Assembly: GCA_028284065.1 (NCBI GenBank) | Contig: JANQSJ010000007.1 | Coordinates: forward strand, 248,001 to 312,000 | Length of the DNA: 64,000 bases | Direction of reading: 5' to 3' | DNA from: Parvularculaceae bacterium | GTDB lineage: Bacteria > Pseudomonadota > Alphaproteobacteria > Caulobacterales > Parvularculaceae | Part shown: positions 8,771 through 16,452 of the stretch, in pieces | Layout of the letters: each line of letters starts with the position of its first letter | Numbering within the stretch: the stretch's first letter is position 1 | Position numbers and translations under genes: made by a program | The notes under the pieces: model-generated | Seen by the model: only the letters and a program-made list of their open reading frames with translations | What the model was told of the DNA's origin: nothing | The model's database searches: none

Positions 8771-9173
8771 CAGCGTCTCTCCCGCCGCGCTCTGCGATCG
8801 ATCAATGGCCGTCAATATTACCAAATTCCTAACGGATCGACGGCGTCTTTCCTAACGGACCTGCGGCGGCGCGCCAATCGGGGCTTTCTCTAAAACGTTT
8901 CCAGACTAAGTGCGGAGTCGCTGGGAGCGCTGAGCGGTGGAGCGCGCGCAAACGCGCTGGACCAAAGTCTAATACGCCGTTGCGCTGACCTTGACTCATG
9001 ACGTCTCCCCAAAGGCCTTCAAAACAAGGTCGACCTTTCAAGCCGAACCGTTGGACGTCAACGCAGCCGGGTATGAAGCAACGCTGCGACCTCGATAAAC
9101 ACGAAGTTGCTTTAGCGCGCGATCGCGGCCAAATAGCCGCCTCCGCGATGTCCCCTTGTGGACCGCGGGGCCC
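8771..9173. other. Intergenic region with no recognisable gene
   Basis: About 400 bp lie between the start of the RlpA gene and tRNA-Ser. The open frames here show no protein-like composition and run through the tRNA. A short repeat, CCTAACGGA, occurs twice around 8829 and 8852. The promoters for rlpA (leftwards) and tRNA-Ser (rightwards) must lie here, but I cannot place them with confidence. Confidence 0.5.
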
Positions 9174-9263
9174 GGATGGGTGGCCGAGTGGTTGAAGGCA
9201 CCGGTCTTGAAAACCGGCAGGCGGGCGACCGTCTCGTGGGTTCGAATCCCACCCCATCCGCCA
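9174..9263 (+). tRNA. tRNA-Ser (anticodon UGA)
   Basis: This 90-nt class II tRNA has an acceptor stem GGATGGG/CCCATCC (9174-9180 with 9253-9259), discriminator G and an encoded CCA. The D arm begins TGGCCGAGTGG. The anticodon stem CCGGT/ACCGG carries loop CTTGAAA, giving anticodon TGA (serine, UCA codons). The variable arm is long, as expected for serine, and the T arm is GTGGG-TTCGAAT-CCCAC. A small accessory segment begins directly at its 3' end. Confidence 0.97.
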
Positions 9264-9301
9264 CCGCTCTATTGCGCGAACTTATGTAGCAAGCGCACCA
9301 A
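9264..9301. repeat. Left boundary of the tRNA-Ser-linked element: direct repeat plus 22-bp inverted repeat
   Basis: Positions 9264-9279 (CCGCTCTATTGCGCGA) match 10424-10437 in the same orientation except for an extra CT. Positions 9280-9301 are a perfect 22-bp inverted copy of 10402-10423. The order is therefore direct repeat, inverted repeat, about 1.1 kb of interior, inverted repeat, direct repeat. That is the layout of a transposed or integrated element with a target duplication. It starts immediately after the tRNA CCA end. Confidence 0.7.
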
Positions 9302-9363
9302 ACGTTCCTGCTTTATCCCGCTGGAGAACAGCGGTGAGACGTTATTTTATTTTTTGCTTAGCG

Positions 9364-10278
9364 CTAAGTTTGCACGCTTGCGTGAGTCATATCTTCGACC
9401 ACCCAGTTGGGTTGGACCGCCCCACTTCGATCAATTTGAGTGCCATCGATGGTCACTTCGAGCAGGTTCGCGGTCTCGCGCACGCTTTCCGAATAAATGT
9501 CGTTGTACCGGCATTGAAACCCGATGAAAGCTCGAATTTCTCGCGCATTAAGCCGCTGTACCTGGGCGTCGGTGAGGTACAATTTCGCTTCAAAAGCCTT
9601 GGTGTTTGGTGGCGCGGCGAGGACAGGGAAGAACCCCTCATCGTAGACAAGACAGAAAGGCCCCTGAATTTCGTCAGCGGGCAGCAAAATTTGTTGAGCG
9701 CGATATGTAATATCAATGGCGGGCGAGCGGCCGAAATTCACACAACTGCATGCCAAACAGAATCCGTCGCTTCGTTCTCCAAAGATAAGCGCATTGGCAA
9801 GTGGACGGGGTTCAATGAATTTGGGATTCAGCAGCCAGGCTCGTTCATTTTCGAGCTGTCGTCGAGCCGTCTGCGCAGCATCAACTGCCGCGGACGTAGC
9901 TTTTTGAGCCTCGTCAAGCGTAGCATTAGTGACGTTGAGAGTTTGCGCGACATATACGACGCCAACACCAGTGACAAACAACATCAACAGGGCCCACCTC
10001 GCCATATCTTGCTGGGCGTTCAGGTCGTATTGATTTCGTTTTTGCTCTTGTTGGGCATCAAGACGCTCGACGATGCACGCGGTATCAGCAGTTCCATTGC
10101 CAAGGCGCGTGCAAAGAGAAACGGCCTTTTCATAATCAGTGCCGCTTGCCTGGGCGTGATCATCACTCTGTTGGTCCTCGTATAAGAGGCTTATTACCCA
10201 GCCAACAAAGACCAGCACGATGACTGCTGTCGCTAGTCCTTTGTTCGGAGACTCTCGGTCTCTATCGCCATTAGACAT
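9364..10278 (-). CDS. Hypothetical protein with two N-terminal membrane helices and a coiled coil
   Basis: The protein has 304 residues with no recognised enzyme domain. Residues about 14-33 and 92-114 are membrane helices. They are followed by an Ala/Thr-rich coiled coil (TLDEAQKATSAAVDAAQTARRQLENERAW) and a soluble C-terminal domain with VNFGRSPAID. This architecture is familiar from many uncharacterised alphaproteobacterial accessory proteins, but its function is unknown. GC is lower than in flanking genes. The reading frame overlaps the DUF6471 gene by 46 bp, and no Shine-Dalgarno is visible, so translational coupling or a different start is possible. The opposite strand carries a nearly as long open frame, which I judged a shadow. 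Confidence 0.65.
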   Translation of the reverse strand: MSNGDRDRESPNKGLATAVIVLVFVGWVISLLYEDQQSDDHAQASGTDYEKAVSLCTRLGNGTADTACIVERLDAQQEQKRNQYDLNAQQDMARWALLMLFVTGVGVVYVAQTLNVTNATLDEAQKATSAAVDAAQTARRQLENERAWLLNPKFIEPRPLANALIFGERSDGFCLACSCVNFGRSPAIDITYRAQQILLPADEIQGPFCLVYDEGFFPVLAAPPNTKAFEAKLYLTDAQVQRLNAREIRAFIGFQCRYNDIYSESVRETANLLEVTIDGTQIDRSGAVQPNWVVEDMTHASVQT

Positions 10279-10529
10279 TGAACCAAAAACACCGCTGTAA
10301 ACTTACCCCGGGCAAGCTCGTTCCGAATGTTCGGTTCTGTTTCGCTCACCCCAATATCGGCGAGCTTATCCACGAGCTGCGCATAGGTCACGCCGCGTTT
10401 CTTGGTGCGCTTGCTACATAAGTCCGCTATTGCGCGATGCTTCAACGCGAAGCTTTCCGGAACGGCTGGTCGTCGCCGAAACGCGACATTCCCCGGGTGG
10501 TTTTTTTGGCGGCAAAGAACAGCGTTCAA
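10233..10529 (-). CDS. DUF6471-domain small protein, possibly altered at its N-terminus
   Basis: The C-terminal 60 residues match the DUF6471 pattern: KRGVTYAQLVDKLADIGV, ETEPNIRNELARGKF, VFLVQCLMAI. This resembles a small helix-turn-helix-like fold, but the function is not known. No ATG exists in the upstream frame. The longest version starts with TTG at 10529, and a GTG occurs inside GVTYAQ. The 22-bp inverted repeat of the tRNA-linked element (10402-10423) lies exactly at the join between the family-like part and the unrelated N-terminal part. The original 5' end may therefore have been replaced. Confidence 0.6.
   Translation of the reverse strand: MNAVLCRQKNHPGNVAFRRRPAVPESFALKHRAIADLCSKRTKKRGVTYAQLVDKLADIGVSETEPNIRNELARGKFTAVFLVQCLMAIETESLRTKD
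10402..10437. repeat. Right boundary of the tRNA-Ser-linked element: 22-bp inverted repeat plus direct repeat
   Basis: Positions 10402-10423 are the exact reverse complement of 9280-9301. Positions 10424-10437 repeat the 14 bases found directly after tRNA-Ser (9264-9279, there with two extra bases). The boundary falls inside the open frame of the DUF6471 gene. Confidence 0.7.
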
Positions 10530-10541
10530 TACGACCTTAGC

Positions 10542-10964
10542 CTAGGTTTCGGCGGTGTATTTCGGCCAGCGAAGGCCAAGCCAAAAAATGAGCGCAAGGG
10601 CGATAATCTGGAAGCCGACGATCAGCTTGTAGAACGCCGGCGACCCGATCAGGGTTAGGCACGCTATAACGAGATAAATGGGGCCCAAAATTAGGTTTGA
10701 CGCTCGGCTGAGCCCGGCGGGCAGGATCGAAGATAGGAACACCATGCTGGCGGGTATCGCCATGACAATCGCCACCAGCGCCATTTTCAAGTCAGTTACC
10801 TCTCCAAGAGGACCCAATGATCCAGCCGACATCATCTCGATCATGCCCGGCATATAGAGCACGAGGTAATCGTTGTAGATGTAGAGGGACATCAGAGACG
10901 CCCACAACAACGAAAGTTTGATCCGTATCGGGATGGGCGCACTCTGCAGGACCTTGCTCGCCAT
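10542..10964 (-). CDS. DUF6326-family membrane protein
   Basis: This 140-residue protein has four predicted membrane helices (about residues 17-40, 62-82, 90-110 and 115-133). It begins with KLSLLWASLMSLYIYNDYL and a short MPGM loop, which fit the DUF6326 family. It is probably an inner-membrane protein of unknown function. It is transcribed away from the LysR regulator, with about 107 bp between the two starts, so the LysR protein may regulate it. It ends about 12 bp before the DUF6471 open frame. Confidence 0.75.
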   Translation of the reverse strand: MASKVLQSAPIPIRIKLSLLWASLMSLYIYNDYLVLYMPGMIEMMSAGSLGPLGEVTDLKMALVAIVMAIPASMVFLSSILPAGLSRASNLILGPIYLVIACLTLIGSPAFYKLIVGFQIIALALIFWLGLRWPKYTAET

Positions 10965-11059
10965 TAACGCGCCTCATCTTCATCTTTCCGCTGGTGGACG
11001 GATCGGCACGTCAGCATTTTCAAAAACGCATGACAATTGACTATTTTTGCGGACTGCCT

Positions 11060-11073
11060 ATTCATTTATGAAT
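11060..11073. promoter_or_regulatory. Small palindrome at the LysR start, possible operator
   Basis: The arms ATTCAT and ATGAAT are separated by two T bases. The right arm overlaps the proposed ATG of the LysR gene, in the divergent gap shared with the DUF6326 gene. LysR proteins often bind AT-rich dyads in such gaps and repress themselves. This is only a sequence dyad; binding is inference. Confidence 0.3.
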
Positions 11074-11983
11074 GGGTCAGCGTGCGATAAGCCTCAACTG
11101 GAACCACCTCCGCGCCTTCCTTGTAACAGCGGAGGAAGGCTCTCTCTCCGCGGGCGCGCGTGCTCTCAAGATTTCGCAGCCGACCTTGGGGCGTCAGGTT
11201 TCAGCACTCGAACAGGAGATCGGCGTCACTCTGTTCGAGCGAATGGGATCCCGGCTCTCGCTGACGCCGAGCGGCGAGGGCCTCGTCACCTATGCTCGGA
11301 GTGTGGGCGAGGCGGCGATGCAGTTCTCGCTTGCCGCATCCGGACAGTCGCAAGCTGTCGAAGGCGCAGTCTGCCTGTCCGTAGGCGAACTTTTTGCAGC
11401 GTACGTCATGCCGCCCATCATTCAACGATTGCAGGCGATTGAGCCTGGCGTAAAGATTGTTATGGTCGCCTCGAATCAATCCAGCGACCTGAAACGGCGC
11501 GAAGCCGATATCGCCTTTCGAGCCCATCACGCAGACCAGCCTGACCTGACGTCTCTAGAGGTCTGCGAGCTGGCGAGCAGGTTCTACGCATCGTCAGATT
11601 ATCTCGAGCGCAACGGACATTTGACCGAATCTGAGCACCGTTTCATTGGCTTCGATGACTGTGGCGGATATCTGCAATACTTGAATGGGCTAGGCTTCAG
11701 CCTCACCGAGGGCAACTTTCCAATCCGGGCTGAAAAACACTTTGTTCAGTGGGCGATGGCCAAGCAGGGCCTGGGCATTGTCACGGCGCTTGAACTCATC
11801 GGCGACGCCGACGCCGACATGGAACGGGTGTGGCCCGACGTGTCCCCCATTATCAGTCCCATGCATTTGGTTGCGCACCGCGAAGTCATGAAAAATCGCC
11901 GAGTCCGTGTGGTGTTCGACTTTTTGGAGAGCGAACTGGCATCGCTTGAGGTTAGCGACCGTTCCGGGCCATCGCGGTCGTAG
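11072..11983 (+). CDS. LysR-family transcriptional regulator
   Basis: The protein has 303 residues. The N-terminal winged helix-turn-helix is clear (LNWNHLRAFLVTAEEGSLSAGARAL, then QPTLGRQVSALEQEIGVTLFER), followed by a periplasmic-binding-like effector domain. The effector region has DIAFRAH and GYLQYLNG segments. The ligand is unknown. No good Shine-Dalgarno precedes the ATG, so the message may have a very short leader. It is divergent from the DUF6326 membrane gene, and a BAAT-like hydrolase follows 140 bp downstream on the same strand; either could be a target. Confidence 0.9.
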   Translation: MGQRAISLNWNHLRAFLVTAEEGSLSAGARALKISQPTLGRQVSALEQEIGVTLFERMGSRLSLTPSGEGLVTYARSVGEAAMQFSLAASGQSQAVEGAVCLSVGELFAAYVMPPIIQRLQAIEPGVKIVMVASNQSSDLKRREADIAFRAHHADQPDLTSLEVCELASRFYASSDYLERNGHLTESEHRFIGFDDCGGYLQYLNGLGFSLTEGNFPIRAEKHFVQWAMAKQGLGIVTALELIGDADADMERVWPDVSPIISPMHLVAHREVMKNRRVRVVFDFLESELASLEVSDRSGPSRS

Positions 11984-12122
11984 CGAAAAGGCGCGCGGTG
12001 GTCCGGCAATTCAACGATTTGCGTCATCGCGGCGACGCCGTATCGTATCGCAATAGCGAAAAAAAGAGTTCGCGTTTCTGTCACGCGTAGCCGGCCGCGA
12101 ACCAAGTGAATGGGAAGCCTTT

Positions 12123-13499
12123 GTGATTTGTCTCCGATTTGCCGCGGCAGCCTGTTCTGCATTGTTCGCCGTCGACGCCTACGCCCTGGAAATAGAAATC
12201 TCGCCGAAAGACCGCCTGTGGACGGAGGACGTTGAGGTTTTGGTCACGGGCGCCGAACCCGGCGCTGAAGTTGTCCTCACCGCAACGCTTACGGATGAAA
12301 ATGGCGTCGACTGGTCGTCGAAAGGCGTCTTCTTCGCCGACAGTTCAGGGACCGTCGACCTTTCGCGCGCCGCTTCCATCGCCGGCACCTACCGGGGCGT
12401 TGATCCCCATGGTCCGTTCTGGTCGCTTCTTCCGGTTCGCGTGGACAGGGTCGACGGTCTTTCGGCCGGGGACCTCCCGCCGACTGCGCCCCGCGCGCCA
12501 CGGCTTGATCCAGCGGCGCCGGCGGCAATCACCTTGCGCGCCGCCGATGGCGGGACAGAGTCGGCATCGATCGCAACGCTGCGTTCGGTCGACCCGGCCG
12601 TCACCATCAGGAAAGTCAGTGAGGCGGATTTGCGCGGCCTCTATTTCGAGCCCGGGGACGAAGGTCCGCACGCGGCGGTTCTTGTCGTCACCGGGTCCGG
12701 CGGCGGCGTCAACTTTCGCGCGGCGGGGGCCCTCGCGTCAAAAGGCTTCGCCGTCCTGGCGCTGGCCCACTTCGGCTACGAAGGGCGACCTGATGAATTG
12801 ACGAACATTCCGCTGGAGTATTTTGAGACCGCTATCAAGTGGCTACAGGCCGAGACGGGCGTCGACCGGGTTGGGTTGCTTGGGGATTCCCGCGGCGGCG
12901 AAGGCGTCTTGTTGATTGCCTCGATCTTTCCGGACCTTGTCGGCGCCGTGTCGGCGGGCGTTCCTTCGAACGTCGTTTGGGGCGGGTGCTGCACCGCTTC
13001 CGCGGTGAGAGAGCCGGCCTGGACGCTGAATGACGCGCCGCTTGATTTCAGTCCGTACCCGTTTGACGAGGGCAGATGGGGCTTTGAGTTTCTTGCCGAT
13101 AAGGTGGGTTTTCGAGACTTCTACCTCCCGGGAATGATGGCGAGCGGCGACGACAATCCCGCAACCATTCGTGTAGAGAACATCAAAGCGCCTGTGATGC
13201 TGCAATCCGGCGCCGCGGATCTGATGTGGCCATCAAGCATTGCAGCGGAAAGGATCGCTAACCGCCTGAAGGCGAACGACTTCCCGCACCCGGTTGAAAA
13301 TCACATCTATGCGGCGGCGGGCCACGGAGCGACATTCGGCGCGCCTGTTACAAGTCGAACGCCCGAGGTGACGCACCCGGTAACCGGAACGGTGATGTAT
13401 CTCGGCGGCGATCCGGCGGCGAACGCGAGGGCCGGACGCATGACTTTCAAGCGCGCCGCGGAGTTCTTCGCGACATACCTGGAAGCTGGCGACCGGTAG
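12123..13499 (+). CDS. Exported acyl-CoA thioesterase/BAAT-like alpha/beta-hydrolase
   Basis: This 458-residue protein starts at GTG with GGGAAG upstream. A signal peptide ends near AVDAYA (about residue 21). An N-terminal beta-sandwich of the acyl-CoA thioesterase/BAAT type follows (about 25-110). Residues about 165-455 are the BAAT C-terminal hydrolase: elbow GDSRGG with Ser256, acid near Asp366 and His401 in AAGHG. BAAT relatives act on acyl-CoA thioesters or related acyl donors. The exported location makes CoA thioesters unlikely in vivo, so the true substrate is open. It converges on the 13514-14461 hydrolase with only 14 bp between stops. Confidence 0.8.
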   Translation: MICLRFAAAACSALFAVDAYALEIEISPKDRLWTEDVEVLVTGAEPGAEVVLTATLTDENGVDWSSKGVFFADSSGTVDLSRAASIAGTYRGVDPHGPFWSLLPVRVDRVDGLSAGDLPPTAPRAPRLDPAAPAAITLRAADGGTESASIATLRSVDPAVTIRKVSEADLRGLYFEPGDEGPHAAVLVVTGSGGGVNFRAAGALASKGFAVLALAHFGYEGRPDELTNIPLEYFETAIKWLQAETGVDRVGLLGDSRGGEGVLLIASIFPDLVGAVSAGVPSNVVWGGCCTASAVREPAWTLNDAPLDFSPYPFDEGRWGFEFLADKVGFRDFYLPGMMASGDDNPATIRVENIKAPVMLQSGAADLMWPSSIAAERIANRLKANDFPHPVENHIYAAAGHGATFGAPVTSRTPEVTHPVTGTVMYLGGDPAANARAGRMTFKRAAEFFATYLEAGDR

Positions 13500-13513
13500 C
13501 CGCTCCCCTCGCC

Positions 13514-14461
13514 CTATTTCTTCATGTGCCGGTCGAAAAAGGCGAGCATTTTTTCCGGGTTCTTTCCGAAATAGTTGTATCCGTCGAAGCGGCGCGTCGT
13601 CCCCTCGATCCAGAACATCTCTTTCTCGTTTGAGCTGATCCGGTCGAAGATCTCCTGCCCGTCGCGGGGGTTGTCCGTCCAGACATCTTCCTTCACCTGA
13701 AACTGAAACACCGGCATCGTCACCGCCGGGGCGAAGGGCTTGGGGTCCATTTCCTTGTAGGTGAAGCCGCCAAGCTTGCGCTCCTCAAAGGCGATGGCGT
13801 CGAGATAATCCTCAATGCCCTGCATCTTGGCGAAGGTTGTTCGGATCGCCTCCATCGACACCGTCATGGGGCAGAGCATGCAGACGATATCCTCGAATAG
13901 CTCCGGCTCCCGATAAATCGCTTCGAACTGGGCGTTGCCGCCAGTGCACTGGCTGTAGAGCGCCTTTTTCATCTTGCTGAAGCGCGGATGCGCATCGACG
14001 TAGTTCTTCGCGCCGATGCAGTCGCGCCATTCGTACCGGCCGACGCCGCAGATGCCGCCATTGGCGGCGCCGCTGTTCCCGTGATTGCGCAGATCATAGG
14101 TAAGCACGTTGTAGCCCGCCTTCACCAGATGCGCGACGTGGGCGACGAAATCGATCTCGATATCGTCGACGGAGTCCCACGGCGCGCCCCAATGGCCGGT
14201 GAAGCCGGACCGGCTCATGGGGAACGGGTGGTTCATAATAATGAGGTTGTCGGTCTCCCCGCCGACCGCCGGGACATACCACGCCTCAAGCGGGACGCCG
14301 TCAGCGGACGGAAAATAAAGATCTTCCCATGCATCGACGCCATGATCGGCGGGCGTTTTGTGGATTGGCGTGCGGAACGGGGTCGTGACGGCGAAGGCCG
14401 CCAGCGACTTTATCGCCTGCAGCTTGTCTTCGGGGATGGCGCTGATATCGATGTCGTCCAT
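13514..14461 (-). CDS. Alpha/beta-hydrolase with a cysteine in the nucleophile position
   Basis: From the ATG at 14461 the product has 315 residues. That start has a perfect GGAGG five bases upstream; the frame runs on to 14575 without a ribosome site. The fold is that of dienelactone-hydrolase-like enzymes: VLTYDLRNHGNSG, then the elbow YSQCTGGN. The expected GxSxG serine is replaced by Cys172 or displaced. It has no signal peptide, so it is probably cytoplasmic. It is divergent from an AraC-family regulator with 143 bp between the starts, a typical regulator-target pair. The substrate is unknown. Confidence 0.8.
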   Translation of the reverse strand: MDDIDISAIPEDKLQAIKSLAAFAVTTPFRTPIHKTPADHGVDAWEDLYFPSADGVPLEAWYVPAVGGETDNLIIMNHPFPMSRSGFTGHWGAPWDSVDDIEIDFVAHVAHLVKAGYNVLTYDLRNHGNSGAANGGICGVGRYEWRDCIGAKNYVDAHPRFSKMKKALYSQCTGGNAQFEAIYREPELFEDIVCMLCPMTVSMEAIRTTFAKMQGIEDYLDAIAFEERKLGGFTYKEMDPKPFAPAVTMPVFQFQVKEDVWTDNPRDGQEIFDRISSNEKEMFWIEGTTRRFDGYNYFGKNPEKMLAFFDRHMKK

Positions 14462-14604
14462 TACAACCTCCGGTTTGAGACCGGCGACACCATATTGAAA
14501 ATTGCGAAAACGCAAATGCCGAATTCCGTCGTTTGATTGCCTAATTCCATCAAGTCTGAGTGAAACCGTCGACAAATCGCCGGGTTTGACGTCATTTAGT
14601 CATT

Positions 14605-15549
14605 ATGACTGCGCACAATCGTGTCCTTATGGATAGCAGCCCCGCCAAAACCCCGGCCCGGCCCGCGGCGCAGATTGCCGGGCGGTTGGGGTTCGACCGG
14701 CCCGGCTATTTTGAAACCCCGCTGCCGGGCGTGAAATTTTTTTGGGCGGACGAGCCCGTACCAAGGGCGCCGCTCCTCTACGATTCCGGCTTGGTGATTA
14801 TTCTCCAGGGCGGCAAGACCATCTTCGTCGACGACAAGGTCTTTGCCTATGACCGGGACCACTATCTCGTTCTCGGCCTGCCGCTGGCGCTTGAATGCGA
14901 AACGCGCGCCTCCAGGGAAGAGCCGCTTGTCGGCCTCTTCATTGATGTCGACCTGCCGATGCTGTTCGAGTTGTCCGCCATGACGCCGGCGCGTGAGCGC
15001 GCAAGCGAGGAGTCATCCGTATCGGGCGCATTGGGTATCGAGCCCGTTCGCCTCAGCGACGCAATGCGCGATTCTGCGTGGCGACTCCTGACATGCCTGC
15101 GCGACCCCGACGAGACGGCGGCGCTTGGTCCGGCAATGGTGCGGGAGGTCTTGTTTCGCGCGCTTCAGGGAGATCACAGCCACGTCTTGCGCTCCATGAC
15201 GCGGCCGGACGGCCGATGCGCGACCATCGCGCGCATCTTGCGCGGCGTGCAGGCCGACGTGGCGACAAAACGCTCCGTGGCCGACATGGCCCGCGAGGCG
15301 GGGATGAGCGAGGCGGGCTTTTATCGGGCGTTTCGCACCGCGACCGGCTCATCGCCCTTGCAATACATCAAGTCGCTGCGCCTGACTCGGGCGCGCAGCC
15401 TGATCGTTCATGACAACATGCAGGCCAAAGCTGCGGCCGCCGCTGTAGGATATGAAAGCTCGTCGCAGTTCAGTCGCGAATTTAAAGCCTATTTCGGAGT
15501 CACGGCGGCGCAGGCGCGTGAGAGCGCCTATGCGTTTATCAAGTCGTAG
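14605..15549 (+). CDS. AraC-family transcriptional regulator
   Basis: The protein has 314 residues. Residues about 25-150 form the cupin-like AraC N-terminal domain (GLVIILQGGKTIFVDD). The C-terminal 100 residues contain two helix-turn-helix motifs (SVADMAREAGMSEAGFYRAFRTATGSSPLQYI and AAAAVGYESSSQFSREFKAYFG). It is likely to control the divergently transcribed hydrolase (13514-14461) in response to a small molecule, judging only from the arrangement. A second in-frame ATG at 14629 is possible; neither has a convincing Shine-Dalgarno. Confidence 0.9.
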   Translation: MTAHNRVLMDSSPAKTPARPAAQIAGRLGFDRPGYFETPLPGVKFFWADEPVPRAPLLYDSGLVIILQGGKTIFVDDKVFAYDRDHYLVLGLPLALECETRASREEPLVGLFIDVDLPMLFELSAMTPARERASEESSVSGALGIEPVRLSDAMRDSAWRLLTCLRDPDETAALGPAMVREVLFRALQGDHSHVLRSMTRPDGRCATIARILRGVQADVATKRSVADMAREAGMSEAGFYRAFRTATGSSPLQYIKSLRLTRARSLIVHDNMQAKAAAAAVGYESSSQFSREFKAYFGVTAAQARESAYAFIKS

Positions 15550-15575
15550 ATAGAAGAATAAGAGCTATCGGCAAT

Positions 15576-16340
15576 ATGGCGCATGGCGATTTCGTCTGGT
15601 GCGATCTCTCCGCCTACCGCCCGGCGAAGGCGCGGCGTTTCTATGCGCGGCTTTTGGGCTGGCGGTATCGCCGGGAGCGCCAACAGGACGGATCATCCTA
15701 CCACGTCGCATCGACCCCCGACGGCGCGGCGGGGGCAATATTCCAGATGCCCGCAAAATTCCGAAAGATCGGTCTGCCGAGTTTCTGGATGCCTTATATT
15801 CATGTGGACGACGCCGCAGCGACCTGCGCACGGGCGCGCGGCGCAGGCGGCAAAGTTGAAATTGAGCCAATGGCGTTTCTTCAAAATGAGCGGATCGCGC
15901 TCATTCGCGACCCGCTTGGGGCGGGCTTCACCGTCTACGAGGGCACCGGCCTCAGGGGTGCGTCCTTGCGGGGCGCAGGCCGCGCAGCGTGGCGAGGACT
16001 TTACGTCTCCAGACCGTCGGCGGTGGCGCGCTTCTACGAAACGCTCTTTGGCTGGCGCATGGCGCCCGACCCGTCTCGCGCGGGCGGCTTTCGGGTTCAC
16101 AGCGCCGACGGCGCGCAGATCGCGGAGCTTGCGGAGCTAGACGCGTCTGTTCGCGGCTCGTTCGAGTTCTGGGGCGTACACTTCGCAGTTGACGATCTCA
16201 CCGCCGCAGAGGCGACGGTTCAACGCGGCGGCGGGGCTGTTCGCTATAGGGATGCCGATGGCGACGAACCGGCGGTCCTCGCCCAGGACGCCGACGGCGC
16301 GGCGTTCTTCCTTCGAGAAACCGAACCCTGGCGGCGCTAG
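15576..16340 (+). CDS. Two-domain VOC (glyoxalase/bleomycin-resistance-like) protein
   Basis: The 254-residue protein has two vicinal-oxygen-chelate modules. The first runs from about residue 5 to 125 (FVWCDLSAYRPAKARRFYARLLGW, PYIHVDD, RDPLGAGFTVYEG). The second runs from about 135 to 250 (GLYVSRPSAVARFYETLFGWRM, WGVHFAVDDLTAAE, QDADGAAFFLRE). Such tandem proteins often bind a metal and a small hydroxylated or thiol compound, but the reaction cannot be told from sequence. It follows the AraC gene by 26 bp on the same strand and may be co-transcribed with it. Confidence 0.85.
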   Translation: MAHGDFVWCDLSAYRPAKARRFYARLLGWRYRRERQQDGSSYHVASTPDGAAGAIFQMPAKFRKIGLPSFWMPYIHVDDAAATCARARGAGGKVEIEPMAFLQNERIALIRDPLGAGFTVYEGTGLRGASLRGAGRAAWRGLYVSRPSAVARFYETLFGWRMAPDPSRAGGFRVHSADGAQIAELAELDASVRGSFEFWGVHFAVDDLTAAEATVQRGGGAVRYRDADGDEPAVLAQDADGAAFFLRETEPWRR

Positions 16341-16452
16341 TCGATCCCGCCCGCGATCGCGCGCCATGACGATCCGGTGAGAAAGCTGGCGCGCGGCGGT
16401 AAGGCGGCTTAGGTGGGGCGGCATGTCAAATGGTCTAAATGAGGATAAAGCC

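Noticed and set aside
8829..9257. 142-codon minus-strand frame covering the tRNA
   Set aside because: It reads through tRNA-Ser in antisense; the peptide MGWDSNPRDGRP is the familiar artefact of tRNA genes.
9334..10185. 283-codon plus-strand frame with a signal-like start opposite the 304-residue membrane protein
   Set aside because: It looks partly protein-like, but the minus-strand frame has a clear helix-helix-coiled-coil architecture known from other accessory proteins and a better domain order.
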